The notes beneath the pieces were generated by a model, which searched no databases, was not told the DNA's origin, and was given only the letters and a program-made list of their open reading frames with translations. From Acetomicrobium sp. UBA5826 (GTDB lineage: Bacteria; Synergistota; Synergistia; Synergistales; Acetomicrobiaceae), in the NCBI RefSeq assembly GCF_002433005.1, contig NZ_DJHF01000003.1, forward strand, positions 33,475 to 97,474: a stretch of DNA of 64,000 nucleotides. The letters are read 5' to 3'. Positions 25,098 to 34,800 of this stretch are shown here, piece after piece. The position numbers and the translations under genes are program-made. Position 1 is the stretch's first letter, and the number at the start of each line of letters is the position of its first letter.

Positions 25098-27077
25098 ATG
25101 AAGCGGTTGATGGCCTTGGGGATTTTAATTGTTGCAGTCTTTACCGGCATGTCAGCGGCACAGGAGATAACGGATTGGTCAGAGCTTACGGATAAGGCGT
25201 TGCCTGCGATCGTAACTGTCATGTCCGCCGGCGAAGAGGGGGCAGAAAACACGCCTCTAAGCTCAGGTTTCATCATAAGCGGAGACGGCAAGGTAGTGAC
25301 CAGCTTTAATGCTATCGCCGGCAAAAGGAATCTGTTGGTACGACGCAGCGACGGGTCCTTTTTGACCGTTAAAGGCTTTATTGCAGCCGATGCCGACAAG
25401 GGTTTGATAATACTTCAGGCAGAGGGGAACAATTTGCCCTTTATATCCCTTGGCGATTCCGATAAGGTCAAGTTGGGAGAGGCAATTTGCGTCATCTCTT
25501 CAATGCCGTCTGCGGCAGGCCAGATAAGCACCGGTATCTTCAATGGCTTTCGAGAATTAAAGGGCGGACTTAAAACGTTACAAATCACCACACCCGTTAC
25601 CAAAGAAAGCATCGGTGCACCGGTCTTTAACAAGAAGGCAGAGATCATAGGTATCGCCTCCTTTTACCCCTTAGAGGGAGGACAGGTCGTAAGCATAGCC
25701 ATTCCTTCTAACGTCGCAAAGGAGCTTTTAAAAGGAGCCAAGGCAGAGGTGCAACCCTTGTCAGGGGATTCCTTTGCGCCCTTTGCGTTTGCCACCGCCC
25801 AGACCGAGCTGTATAAGACTTACAAAGAGGCCATCCAAACGCCTCAACCTGGTGAAGACAATCTACTGATAGCACTTTTGAGGATTGCTGAGGCGATGGC
25901 AAGGGCGGGACAGACCGATAGTGCCCTCGGAACTTTCAGCAAAGCTATGGATTTTTCTCAAAAAATTGGCGACAAGGAATCCCAGTCGTGGGCGGTAATG
26001 GAGATTGCCAAAAGCTTAGCGAGGGCAGGACAGTTCGACAAGGCCTTGCAGGTTGCCAAAGGAATTTCGATCTCACCTCATGTTGATCGTCGTTCCTATG
26101 CAATGGCTGAAATTGGCATATCGATGGCTAAAGCTGGACAGCTTGACCAAGGGTTACAGGTTGTCCAGGAGGTCAGCGACTTACTCTATCGCTGTTATGG
26201 CCTTGTGGGCATCGCTGGAGTCATGGTTGAAGCTGGACAAAGGGAGCGCGCCAAGCATATTGCAGATCAAGCCCTGCAGGTGGCCAAAAGCCTAAAAGAT
26301 AAAAATGAACGTTCGGGGTGGATCGGCGAAGTTGCCAGAGTCATGGCAAAAACAGGCGATTTCGATAAGGCATTGCAAGTAGCCAAAGGCGGTGATAACA
26401 AGTACCTTGCCTGGATCGCCGAGGAAATGGCAAAGGACGGACAGTTCGACAGAGCTCTACAAACTGCCAAGGGGACCAAGGACGTGAGTCTGCGTGAATC
26501 AGCGCTTTTGAACATTATCAAGGAGATGGCGAAAGCCGGGCAATTCGACCAAGCCATAAAGGTTTCCCAGGAAATCAAAGACCCGTACAAACGTTGCCAA
26601 GGGCTTTCGTGCGTTGCGGCAGCCATGGCAATGGCCGGACAGCAGGAACCTGCAGAACAAATATATACCCTGGCTTTACAAACGGCACAGGGCATAAAAG
26701 CCGGATATGAACGCAATTTTTCGTTTTCTGTTGTTGCTCAAGCCTTTGCACAGGCCAAACAGTTCGACAAGGCCTTACAAATAGCAGAAGGTATCGTTAA
26801 CGAAAACAAAAGCGAACAATCCGGGAATTATGTGTTTTTCCTCCTTGCAGAAGCGATGGCATCAGCCGGGCAGTACGATCAGGCGCTGCAAGCAGCTCAA
26901 AGGATTGCAGACGCCAGCGTTAGGTCAAATACGTTGTCCGAGGTAACAATGACTATGGCCCGGGCAGGACAGTTTGATGCGAGCTTAAAGGTCGCTCAAA
27001 CGATACAAGACCCCCTGGCTCGTCTTGATGCCTTGGCAGGGATAATAAATGTCATAAAAGCGCAGAAACAACAATAA
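25098..27077 (+). CDS. Exported protein: inactive trypsin-like domain plus helical repeats
   Basis: A signal peptide (MKRLMALGILIVAVFTGMSAAQE) is followed by an HtrA/trypsin-fold domain (about residues 25-215) whose catalytic positions are changed: the TNxHV histidine site reads SFNAIAG, and GNSGGP reads ESIGAP, replacing the nucleophilic Ser with Ile. It is therefore probably a pseudo-protease. Residues about 250-655 contain ten or more TPR-like units of 30-36 residues with the recurring text AKAGQFDKALQVAKGI and EIAKSMARAGQ. Both parts suggest protein binding in the periplasm or at the surface. RBS GAGGAGGTG precedes the ATG. It follows the two-component genes by 115 bases. Confidence 0.85.
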   Translation: MKRLMALGILIVAVFTGMSAAQEITDWSELTDKALPAIVTVMSAGEEGAENTPLSSGFIISGDGKVVTSFNAIAGKRNLLVRRSDGSFLTVKGFIAADADKGLIILQAEGNNLPFISLGDSDKVKLGEAICVISSMPSAAGQISTGIFNGFRELKGGLKTLQITTPVTKESIGAPVFNKKAEIIGIASFYPLEGGQVVSIAIPSNVAKELLKGAKAEVQPLSGDSFAPFAFATAQTELYKTYKEAIQTPQPGEDNLLIALLRIAEAMARAGQTDSALGTFSKAMDFSQKIGDKESQSWAVMEIAKSLARAGQFDKALQVAKGISISPHVDRRSYAMAEIGISMAKAGQLDQGLQVVQEVSDLLYRCYGLVGIAGVMVEAGQRERAKHIADQALQVAKSLKDKNERSGWIGEVARVMAKTGDFDKALQVAKGGDNKYLAWIAEEMAKDGQFDRALQTAKGTKDVSLRESALLNIIKEMAKAGQFDQAIKVSQEIKDPYKRCQGLSCVAAAMAMAGQQEPAEQIYTLALQTAQGIKAGYERNFSFSVVAQAFAQAKQFDKALQIAEGIVNENKSEQSGNYVFFLLAEAMASAGQYDQALQAAQRIADASVRSNTLSEVTMTMARAGQFDASLKVAQTIQDPLARLDALAGIINVIKAQKQQ

Positions 27078-27335
27078 ATTGCGCCTAATCAAATAGGTAT
27101 AACCCAAAGATGTAGGGACAACTTTGCATGTTATGGATTTAACAATTCCGTAGCGATGAGAAAATTTTGAAGTTGACTGATAAAGTCGGATGGTTACTTG
27201 ATTACTTAGATACACCATCAATCATTGTGTGAGGTAAACCGAAAAGCCGTAAAAATATTTGGCAGGAACAGATCCCATTGCACGCACAAGATAAAATTCA
27301 ATTCTAATGTTCAGTTATTGCTTTTTTATATTATC

Positions 27336-27371
27336 TTGACATTGGATGTAGGTGATTGTAAATTACAATCA
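27336..27371 (+). promoter_or_regulatory. BREX operon promoter with palindromic operator
   Basis: Within the 474-base gap before brxF, TTGACA (27336-27341), a 17-base spacer and TAAATT (27359-27364) form a promoter. A perfect 19-bp palindrome, TGATTGTAAATTACAATCA (27353-27371), sits exactly on the -10 element, so a bound regulator would block polymerase. No regulator gene is adjacent. The transcript leader would be about 180 bases. I see no gene in the rest of the gap (27078-27551). Confidence 0.75.
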
Positions 27372-27551
27372 ATATATAAATGGAGATGTAGAATGTGTTA
27401 GGTGATAATTTGTTTGCATTCGGGGATATTATGCAGTTTCTGGATATTGTGAACTTAGCTCGCTAACTATAGGCGCCTACAACATTATGTGATAACGTAT
27501 GCTATAAAGGAGTGAAGAGCGATAGAATCAATAACGAGTCAAATCCTATCA

Positions 27552-27986
27552 ATGATTGACGAAGTTTATCAGCTCTATTACCGCTTAATCCTATTAGTAG
27601 GTCCCGCAGGTAGTGGCAAGACAAATATTATGAAACAAATTTCTATATATAAATCCTGCCCGCTTATAAATGTGAACCTTAACCTATCTCGCTGGTTGCT
27701 TGATCTCTCCGAACGAAAGCGTATCCTCAAATTACCGGATTTTATGAGTGAAATAATAGATCTAACTAACGGAGATTTAGTTTTGCTTGATAATATAGAG
27801 CTTCTCTTTGATGTTCACTTGAAGCATGACCCTCTACGTTTACTTCAAGGGATATCTCGAAATGTCACTGTTGTGTCCACATGGAATGGATCGATCACAA
27901 GTGGTCATCTGATTTATGCTAGCCCTGGCCATCCGGAATATCATCGTTATCCTATTGAAAGCTTTCTAGTGGTCAGTATGAGATAA
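27552..27986 (+). CDS. brxF: BREX-3 small P-loop protein BrxF
   Basis: A 144-residue P-loop NTPase opening a BREX type 3 operon, where BrxF is the defining small first gene. It begins YYRLILLVGPAGSGKTNIM (Walker A at about 17-24) and has a Walker B-like DLVLLDNIELLF near 75-86. Exact role in phage exclusion is unknown. ATG 27552 has no ribosome site. AAAGGAG (27506-27512) is 9 bases from an in-frame ATA at 27522 that would add ten residues (M-E-S-I-T-S-Q-I-L-S), so initiation may be at this unusual codon. The next gene starts 46 bases after the stop. Confidence 0.85.
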   Translation: MIDEVYQLYYRLILLVGPAGSGKTNIMKQISIYKSCPLINVNLNLSRWLLDLSERKRILKLPDFMSEIIDLTNGDLVLLDNIELLFDVHLKHDPLRLLQGISRNVTVVSTWNGSITSGHLIYASPGHPEYHRYPIESFLVVSMR

Positions 27987-28032
27987 CATGATGTAATTAA
28001 AAATAAAAAGCGAGTTTTAGGGGGCAATTGAA

Positions 28033-31000
28033 ATGAAATATGGAGACTTAATTCAATTTGAGCCCATCGAAACTGTGATTCAGTTGCGTGATGCCAACGA
28101 ATTTACAAAGGCCCGGCAATTGGTCAGTACGTACGTCATATCAGATGAGATGGCAGAAAGGCTGACGAACATTGTGTTTCCCCAACTACAATTCGATAGC
28201 CCTTCGGATAACAAAGCTTTGTTGATTGTAGGCAATTACGGTACTGGCAAATCTCATTTGATGTCAGTAATATCCAGTATTGCCGAGCATGAAACCCTTC
28301 TTTCTGCTTTAAACAACGAAAAAGTTGCGACATCGGCGCAAACCATAGCCGGTAAATTCAAAGTGGTTCGCAGAGAGATAGGGTCAACCAAGATGTCTTT
28401 GCGAGATATCGTCACATTCTATTTAGAGGACGCTCTAAACGATATGGGCATTACATATACATTCCCAGATGCTAGCCAAATACCAAGCAACAAACAAGCT
28501 TTCGAGGAAATGATGGCTTCGTTCCAAACGGTGTTTCCAGACCATGGCCTTCTTTTCGTTGTAGATGAGCTTTTAGATTATTTACGTACCAGAAGGGACC
28601 AAGAATTGATTTCAGATCTGAGCTTCTTACGCGAAATTGGTGAGGTATGCAAGTATTTGCGTTTTCGTTTTATAGCTGGTGTGCAGGAAGCAATTTTCGA
28701 TAACCCTCGTTTCGCTAATGTGGCTGAACAACTTAGTTGGGTAAAGGGTCGTTTTGAACAAATAGTCATATTTCGAAAGGATATTAAGTTTGTCGTGGCT
28801 GAACGATTACTTAAAAAAACGGCAGAACAGCAGGCATGGATCCGCACTTATCTTATGCCTTTCGCAAAATTTTATGGCCGCATGAACGAGCGGATGGATG
28901 AATTCGTGCGCCTCTTCCCTATTCATCCGGATTATATAGATGTATTTGAACAAATTAGGATAATAGAGAAGCGGCAAATCCTTAAGACTTTATCTAATGC
29001 CATGAAGAATCTTCTTGAAGAAGAAGTACCCATGGACCGACCTGGAATTATGGCGTACGATAGCTATTGGGCTACCATTAAAGGCGATCCGTCTTTTCGT
29101 GCTATACCAGATGTTAGGGAAGTTATTGATGTTAGTCAAATTTTGGAGTCCAGGGTAGAACAGGCCTTTACGCGCCCACTATATAAACCATTGGCCATTA
29201 AGATTATCCACGCTCTTTCCGTTGATCGGCTAACAACTGGCGATATTTACACACCTTTGGGTGTCACTGCCGAAGAACTGCGCGATACACTTTGCCTCTA
29301 TCAGCCAGGTATAGAAGAACTAGGGGGAGAGCCAGCGGACGACTTATTAACTCACATTGAAATGATACTTAATGAAATTAAAAAGACTGTCAGCGGTCAG
29401 TTCATCTCATTTAACAAAGATAACAATCAATGGTATCTCGACCTTAAGAAATCAGAGGACTACGATGCGATCATTGAAAATAGATCTAAGAGCATAGATG
29501 ATAATGCTTTGGATCGGGCCTACTACGAAGCCCTTAAGAACTTGATGGGGAAGACAGACAGTCCTACCTATGTGACTGGGTATAAAATATGGGAACATGA
29601 GCTGTTGTGGCCCGAGCGAAATGTCACGAGGAAGGGTTATCTTTTCTTTGGAGCTCCCAATGAACGCTCGACTGCTGTGCCGCCGCGTGATTTTTACATT
29701 TACTTCATTCAACCATTTGATCCACCATACTTCAAAGACGAAAAGAAGGCGGACGAAATATTTTTCCGTTTGACCAACATGGATGAAAACCTTAAGATAA
29801 TGCTGCTTAACTATGCTGCAGCTTTAGATTTGGCCTCCATATCCAGCTGCAATGCCGTAAATATCTATAAATCCAAGGCCTTAGGGTTTTGGAAAGAGAT
29901 TGTCATGTGGCTACAAAAAAATGCCATCAATGTCTTCAGCGTAGTTTATCGCGGTAGTACCAAAAGCTTTGATGAGGCATTACGCTATGTCTCCAATACC
30001 TCAAGCGAATTAGGAGCGAGAGCTCATCAGGTTGCACATTATTTGCAAATGCCTGATACCTCCAGTTTTGGCTTTCGCGACTTGGTTGATGTCGTTGCTG
30101 GTACTATGTTATCTGCGCATTTTCTAAATCAAGCCCCAGGGTATCCAAGATTTAGTGTACTGATCACAAGTCAAAACCGAGAGCGAGCGGTACAAGACGC
30201 TCTGCGCGCGATAGCTGGGCAACGCACCAAGCAAGCAACTGCGGTGCTAGATGCCCTGGAGTTGCTAGATGGCGAAAGGCTGGAACCGGCCAAATCCAGA
30301 TATGCAAAGCACATCTTGGATATCCTTGGTAAAAAAGGCCATGGTCAGGTGGTAAATCGTTCAGAGCTTATCCAGAGTTTGAACGATGTGGAGTATTTTG
30401 CCCTGGATAAAGGTTATCGCTTAGAACCAGAATGGGTCGTAGTGCTTTTGGCCGCTTTGGTTTACTCCGGAGATATTGTCCTTTCGATCCCCGGCAGGAA
30501 ATTTGATGCGACAGCTTTGTCCGAATTGGCCGCTGAACCAATAAGCGAACTGGTCAATTTTAAACACATAGAAAGACCAAAGGAGTGGAACTTACCGGCC
30601 CTTGGAGCCTTATTTGAACTGTTGGGCCTGACGCCGGGCATGGTTCGACTCATCGCTCTGGGCAAAGATGATCCGGTTGTCGAAATGCAAAAAAAGGCAA
30701 ACGAGTATTTGGAGCGGATTGTTTTAGCCCAACAAACATTACGTCAAGGTATTACCTTTTGGGGTGAATATATTTTAGACGAATCGACACAGCAGACATA
30801 CTACTCGGCTCTTGAGCGAATGAAAAGTTTTCTGGAAAGCTTACAAGCTTACAATACATCTGGCAAGCTCAAAAATTTTCTTTACGAAGTTCAAGAAATT
30901 AAATGCTACGAGGATAATTTAAAATATCTTTTACAGGTCGAATTTTTGCGGGATTTACTAAACGATCTGAAAGATATAGTTTCATATCTATCTAATGCTG

Positions 31001-31827
31001 AAAAGCTTATGCCAAAGGACCACGAATGGAACAAGAAGGAAAGAGAAATTCGAGCCCAAACAATAACTTCGATTAAGGGTAAATGGATAGATGCAGTAGG
31101 CGATAGACTGAATTGTGGGAGTGGTGATTTACTGCCAAAGCTATGGCGAGATTTGACCGACCTTAAAGAATCCTACATCAATGCTTATCTAGATATGCAC
31201 ACCAAGGCTAGATTGGGCGTGAACGAGGACAGAAGAAAAAAAGAGCTGATGAATAATGACGAGCGGTTAAAAGCACTACGCGACTTAGCCAGCATAGATC
31301 TCATGCCACAATCTCAACTGATAGAGCTTGAAGAACGTTTGAACAGCTTAAAAAGCTGCTTTAAGCTTACCGAACATGATCTTGTCGTAAAGCCGGAATG
31401 TCCATATTGTTCCTTCCGACCGGAGGAAATAACATATGGCCCATCTGCTGCCGTCATACTAGATTCCATTGATGACACACTAGAAAAAATGTACAGTGAA
31501 TGGACCAATACATTACTATCCTGCCTGGAAGATCCAATTGTTAGAAATAACCTCGATTTGCTGAAGCCAGAGGATCGAAAGCAAATCGAGAATTTTATGG
31601 AAGAAAGACGATTGCCAGATGTGCTGAGCAATGATTTTATTCGTGCCATACAGGAAGCTTTGTCAGGTCTTGTGAAAATCGAAGTTAAGATAAAAGATTT
31701 GCACCAAGCCCTCCTTGCAGGCGGTTCGCCGGTGACGTTGGATGAAATGAAGAAACGTTTTGAAGCCTATTTGACAGAGCTCGCCAGGGGCAAAGAACCC
31801 AACAAGGTTAGGATAGTATTAGAGTAA
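28033..31827 (+). CDS. brxC: BREX-3 large ATPase BrxC (PglY-like)
   Basis: A 1264-residue P-loop protein, the second gene of the BREX-3 order. Walker A is GNYGTGKS (67-74), Walker B GLLFVVDELLDYL (about 172-184); the next several hundred residues are all-alpha and beta text typical of BrxC/PglY proteins, with a single CPYC near residue 1121. BrxC is required for BREX methylation and exclusion in characterised type 1 systems and is thought to organise the complex on DNA. ATG 28033 follows AGGGGGCAATTGAA. Composition is AT-rich like brxF and pglZ. Confidence 0.87.
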   Translation: MKYGDLIQFEPIETVIQLRDANEFTKARQLVSTYVISDEMAERLTNIVFPQLQFDSPSDNKALLIVGNYGTGKSHLMSVISSIAEHETLLSALNNEKVATSAQTIAGKFKVVRREIGSTKMSLRDIVTFYLEDALNDMGITYTFPDASQIPSNKQAFEEMMASFQTVFPDHGLLFVVDELLDYLRTRRDQELISDLSFLREIGEVCKYLRFRFIAGVQEAIFDNPRFANVAEQLSWVKGRFEQIVIFRKDIKFVVAERLLKKTAEQQAWIRTYLMPFAKFYGRMNERMDEFVRLFPIHPDYIDVFEQIRIIEKRQILKTLSNAMKNLLEEEVPMDRPGIMAYDSYWATIKGDPSFRAIPDVREVIDVSQILESRVEQAFTRPLYKPLAIKIIHALSVDRLTTGDIYTPLGVTAEELRDTLCLYQPGIEELGGEPADDLLTHIEMILNEIKKTVSGQFISFNKDNNQWYLDLKKSEDYDAIIENRSKSIDDNALDRAYYEALKNLMGKTDSPTYVTGYKIWEHELLWPERNVTRKGYLFFGAPNERSTAVPPRDFYIYFIQPFDPPYFKDEKKADEIFFRLTNMDENLKIMLLNYAAALDLASISSCNAVNIYKSKALGFWKEIVMWLQKNAINVFSVVYRGSTKSFDEALRYVSNTSSELGARAHQVAHYLQMPDTSSFGFRDLVDVVAGTMLSAHFLNQAPGYPRFSVLITSQNRERAVQDALRAIAGQRTKQATAVLDALELLDGERLEPAKSRYAKHILDILGKKGHGQVVNRSELIQSLNDVEYFALDKGYRLEPEWVVVLLAALVYSGDIVLSIPGRKFDATALSELAAEPISELVNFKHIERPKEWNLPALGALFELLGLTPGMVRLIALGKDDPVVEMQKKANEYLERIVLAQQTLRQGITFWGEYILDESTQQTYYSALERMKSFLESLQAYNTSGKLKNFLYEVQEIKCYEDNLKYLLQVEFLRDLLNDLKDIVSYLSNAEKLMPKDHEWNKKEREIRAQTITSIKGKWIDAVGDRLNCGSGDLLPKLWRDLTDLKESYINAYLDMHTKARLGVNEDRRKKELMNNDERLKALRDLASIDLMPQSQLIELEERLNSLKSCFKLTEHDLVVKPECPYCSFRPEEITYGPSAAVILDSIDDTLEKMYSEWTNTLLSCLEDPIVRNNLDLLKPEDRKQIENFMEERRLPDVLSNDFIRAIQEALSGLVKIEVKIKDLHQALLAGGSPVTLDEMKKRFEAYLTELARGKEPNKVRIVLE

Positions 31828-31872
31828 AGTCTATAAGTTATATGACTTTTCATGGAAGGTGGCATGATTTAA

Positions 31873-34800
31873 GTGAGCGAAAAAACAAGACAACATCGTC
31901 AACAGGTCTTGTTTGATTTAGAATCTATGCCCTCTGGCAAGTTAGACTTAGGTGCCTCTATAAGTTGCTTGGGGATTACATTTGAAAATGACGAAAAGCG
32001 GCGGGAATATTTCCTTGATCTGCTTCACAAAGGACTGGAAGAATTAAATACCAAGCTTAAAGACATTCCTTTTACTACGTTAGATGACACCATATCTCGT
32101 TTGAAGTCGCTCGAACATTGGCCAGTTGGCGACGATGATTGCATAAATAAACTTGCCCTTTGCATGGCCGAAGCGGCACGAATTACTCGCCGCGGAAGCC
32201 GGGATGTGGATCTTTTAACGCTTTATAAAGACGAGGTTGGCTTCCCTCACGGCAAGACCAAGGATATCTTGCACCTTTCCGACCCGCCTTATTACACAGC
32301 CTGCCCTAATCCATTCATTGAAGATTTCATTCAATATTATGGTAAAGCATATGATCCGCAAAGTAGTAATTACCATCGCGAGCCCTTCGCAGCTGATGTT
32401 AGCGAGGGGAAAAATGACCCTATCTATAATGCCCACTCCTACCACACCAAGGTGCCGCACAAGGCTATCATGCGATATATACTGCACTATACTGAACCCG
32501 GTGATATTGTCTTTGATGGTTTTTGCGGCACGGGAATGACCGGCGTGGCGGCTCAACTTTGCGGTGACCGCAATACAGTGGAATCTCTTGGTTATATGGT
32601 GGACGATCAGGGGATAGTGTACCAACAGGAAACAGCGGATAACGGAAAAAGCGCGTGGAAACCTTTTTCTAAGCTTGGCGCTAGATACGCAGTGTTAAAT
32701 GACCTCTCGCCTGCTGCCACCTTCATCGCCTACAACTACAACACGCCGGTGGATGTCCGTGAATTCGAGCGTGAGGCCAAACGCATCCTAAGTGAGGTTG
32801 AAGAAGAATGCGGCTGGATGTACAAGACAGTTGCGAGCCAACAGGTTTCAAGTTCCGTAGTGAATGAATTAGCCGATGAGATTACCTCGTGCAGATCGGC
32901 TGATGAAATACGAATGAAACTTGCAACTTGCAACTTGCAACTCGCAACTATCAATTACACCGTCTGGTCCGATGTGTTCGTATGCCCGGAATGCACCCGA
33001 GAGGTGGTCTTCTGGGATGCGGCGGTGGATAAAGAGGCAGGGAAAGTCCATGACGAGTTCCCCTGTCCCCACTGTGGCGCCATGCTCACCAAGCGCCGCA
33101 TGGAACGGGCCTGGGTCACTAGGTATGACGGCGCCATCAAGCAGTCCATCCGCCAGACTAAGCAGGTGCCGGTGCTCATCAACTACAGCTTAGGCAAAAA
33201 ACGGTTTGAAAAGACGCCAGACGCTTTCGACTTGGTCCTTATCGAGAAGATCGAGCAATTGGAGATCCCCTATTGGTTTCCGACAGATGCAATTCCCAAA
33301 GGTGATAAAACTGGTGAACCGCTTCGCATCGGCATCACCCATGTGCACCATTTTTATACCAAGCGTAATTTGTGGGTGCTGGGAAAATACTTCTGTTCTG
33401 TTGTGAAAACAAACCTTAAAAATAAATTAGTACCAATTCTTACGGGTGGTCTTCTCGGCCTCACAAAGCTTCAACGTTTTAAACCAGGGACTACATTCCC
33501 GAATATGATTTTGAGTGGCACTTTATATACTGGATCTTTACATCGAGAATGGACTGCTTACCAATGGTTGAGTGGTAAGCAACGTTCGTTCTCAAGAGCA
33601 TTATCACAAAAATGCGCAGAAATAATGCTAACATCCCAATCTTCCAATATTCCAATAGCAGCCACTCCTCAATCTTTAGACTACATCTTCACCGACCCGC
33701 CCTTTGGCGGTAACCTCATGTACTCTGAGCTGAACTTCCTCTGGGAAGCCTGGCTCAAGGTCTTTACCAACAACAAACCCGAGACCATCGAAAACCGCGT
33801 TCAGGGCAAGGGGCTGCCGGAATACCAAAAGCTCATGACCGAGTGCTTCAAGGAATACTACCGGGTCTTGAAGCCCGGACGCTGGATGACCGTGGAGTTT
33901 CACAACTCCAAGAACGCAGTCTGGAACGCCATTCAGGAAGGTTTGCAGGCCGCGGGCTTTGTCATCGCTGATGTCCGCACGCTTGACAAACAGCAAGGCT
34001 CTTTCAATCAAGTAACTCAGGCTGGCGCGGTGAAACAGGATATTATCATCTCCTGCTACAAGCCCAACGGCGGGCTGGAAGAGCGTTTCAAGCTTGAAGC
34101 CGGCACCGAAGAAGGTGTCTGGGACTTCGTCCGCACACATCTCAAGCAACTTCCCGTCTTCGTTTCCAAGAATGGCCAGGCCGAGATCATCGCCGAGCGC
34201 CAGAATTATCTCCTCTTCGACCGCATGGTGGCCTTCCACGTTCAGCGCGGGGTGACTGTCCCCCTGTCTGCTACCGAGTTTTACGCCGGACTGGCTCAGC
34301 GTTTTCCGGAACGGGACGGCATGTACTTCCTGCCCGAACAGGTGGCCGAATACGACAAGAAGCGCATGACCGTCCGCGAGGTATTGCAGCTCAAGTTTTT
34401 CGTCACCGATGAGTCTTCAGCCATCCAGTGGCTCAAACAGCAACTCCTTAAGAAGCCGCAGACCTTCCAGGAACTTCACCCCCAGTTCTTGAAAGAGATC
34501 GGCGGCTGGCAGAAACACGAAAAGCCGCTGGAGCTGTCGGAATTGTTGGAGCAGAACTTTCTTCGCTACGACGGCAAGGGGTCGATCCCGCCACAAATTG
34601 TCTCCTGGCTCAAACAAAGCGAGCAACTACGCGACATTATTCAAAGCGAACTGGCATCCGGCCAATCCACGGACGACAACGGCCAACTCGTAACTAGCAA
34701 CCCACAACTCATTACTCGCGCCAAGGACCGCTGGTACGTGCCCGACCCCAACAAGGCCGGCGACCTGGAGAAGCTGCGCGAGCGGTCGCTGCTCAAGGAA

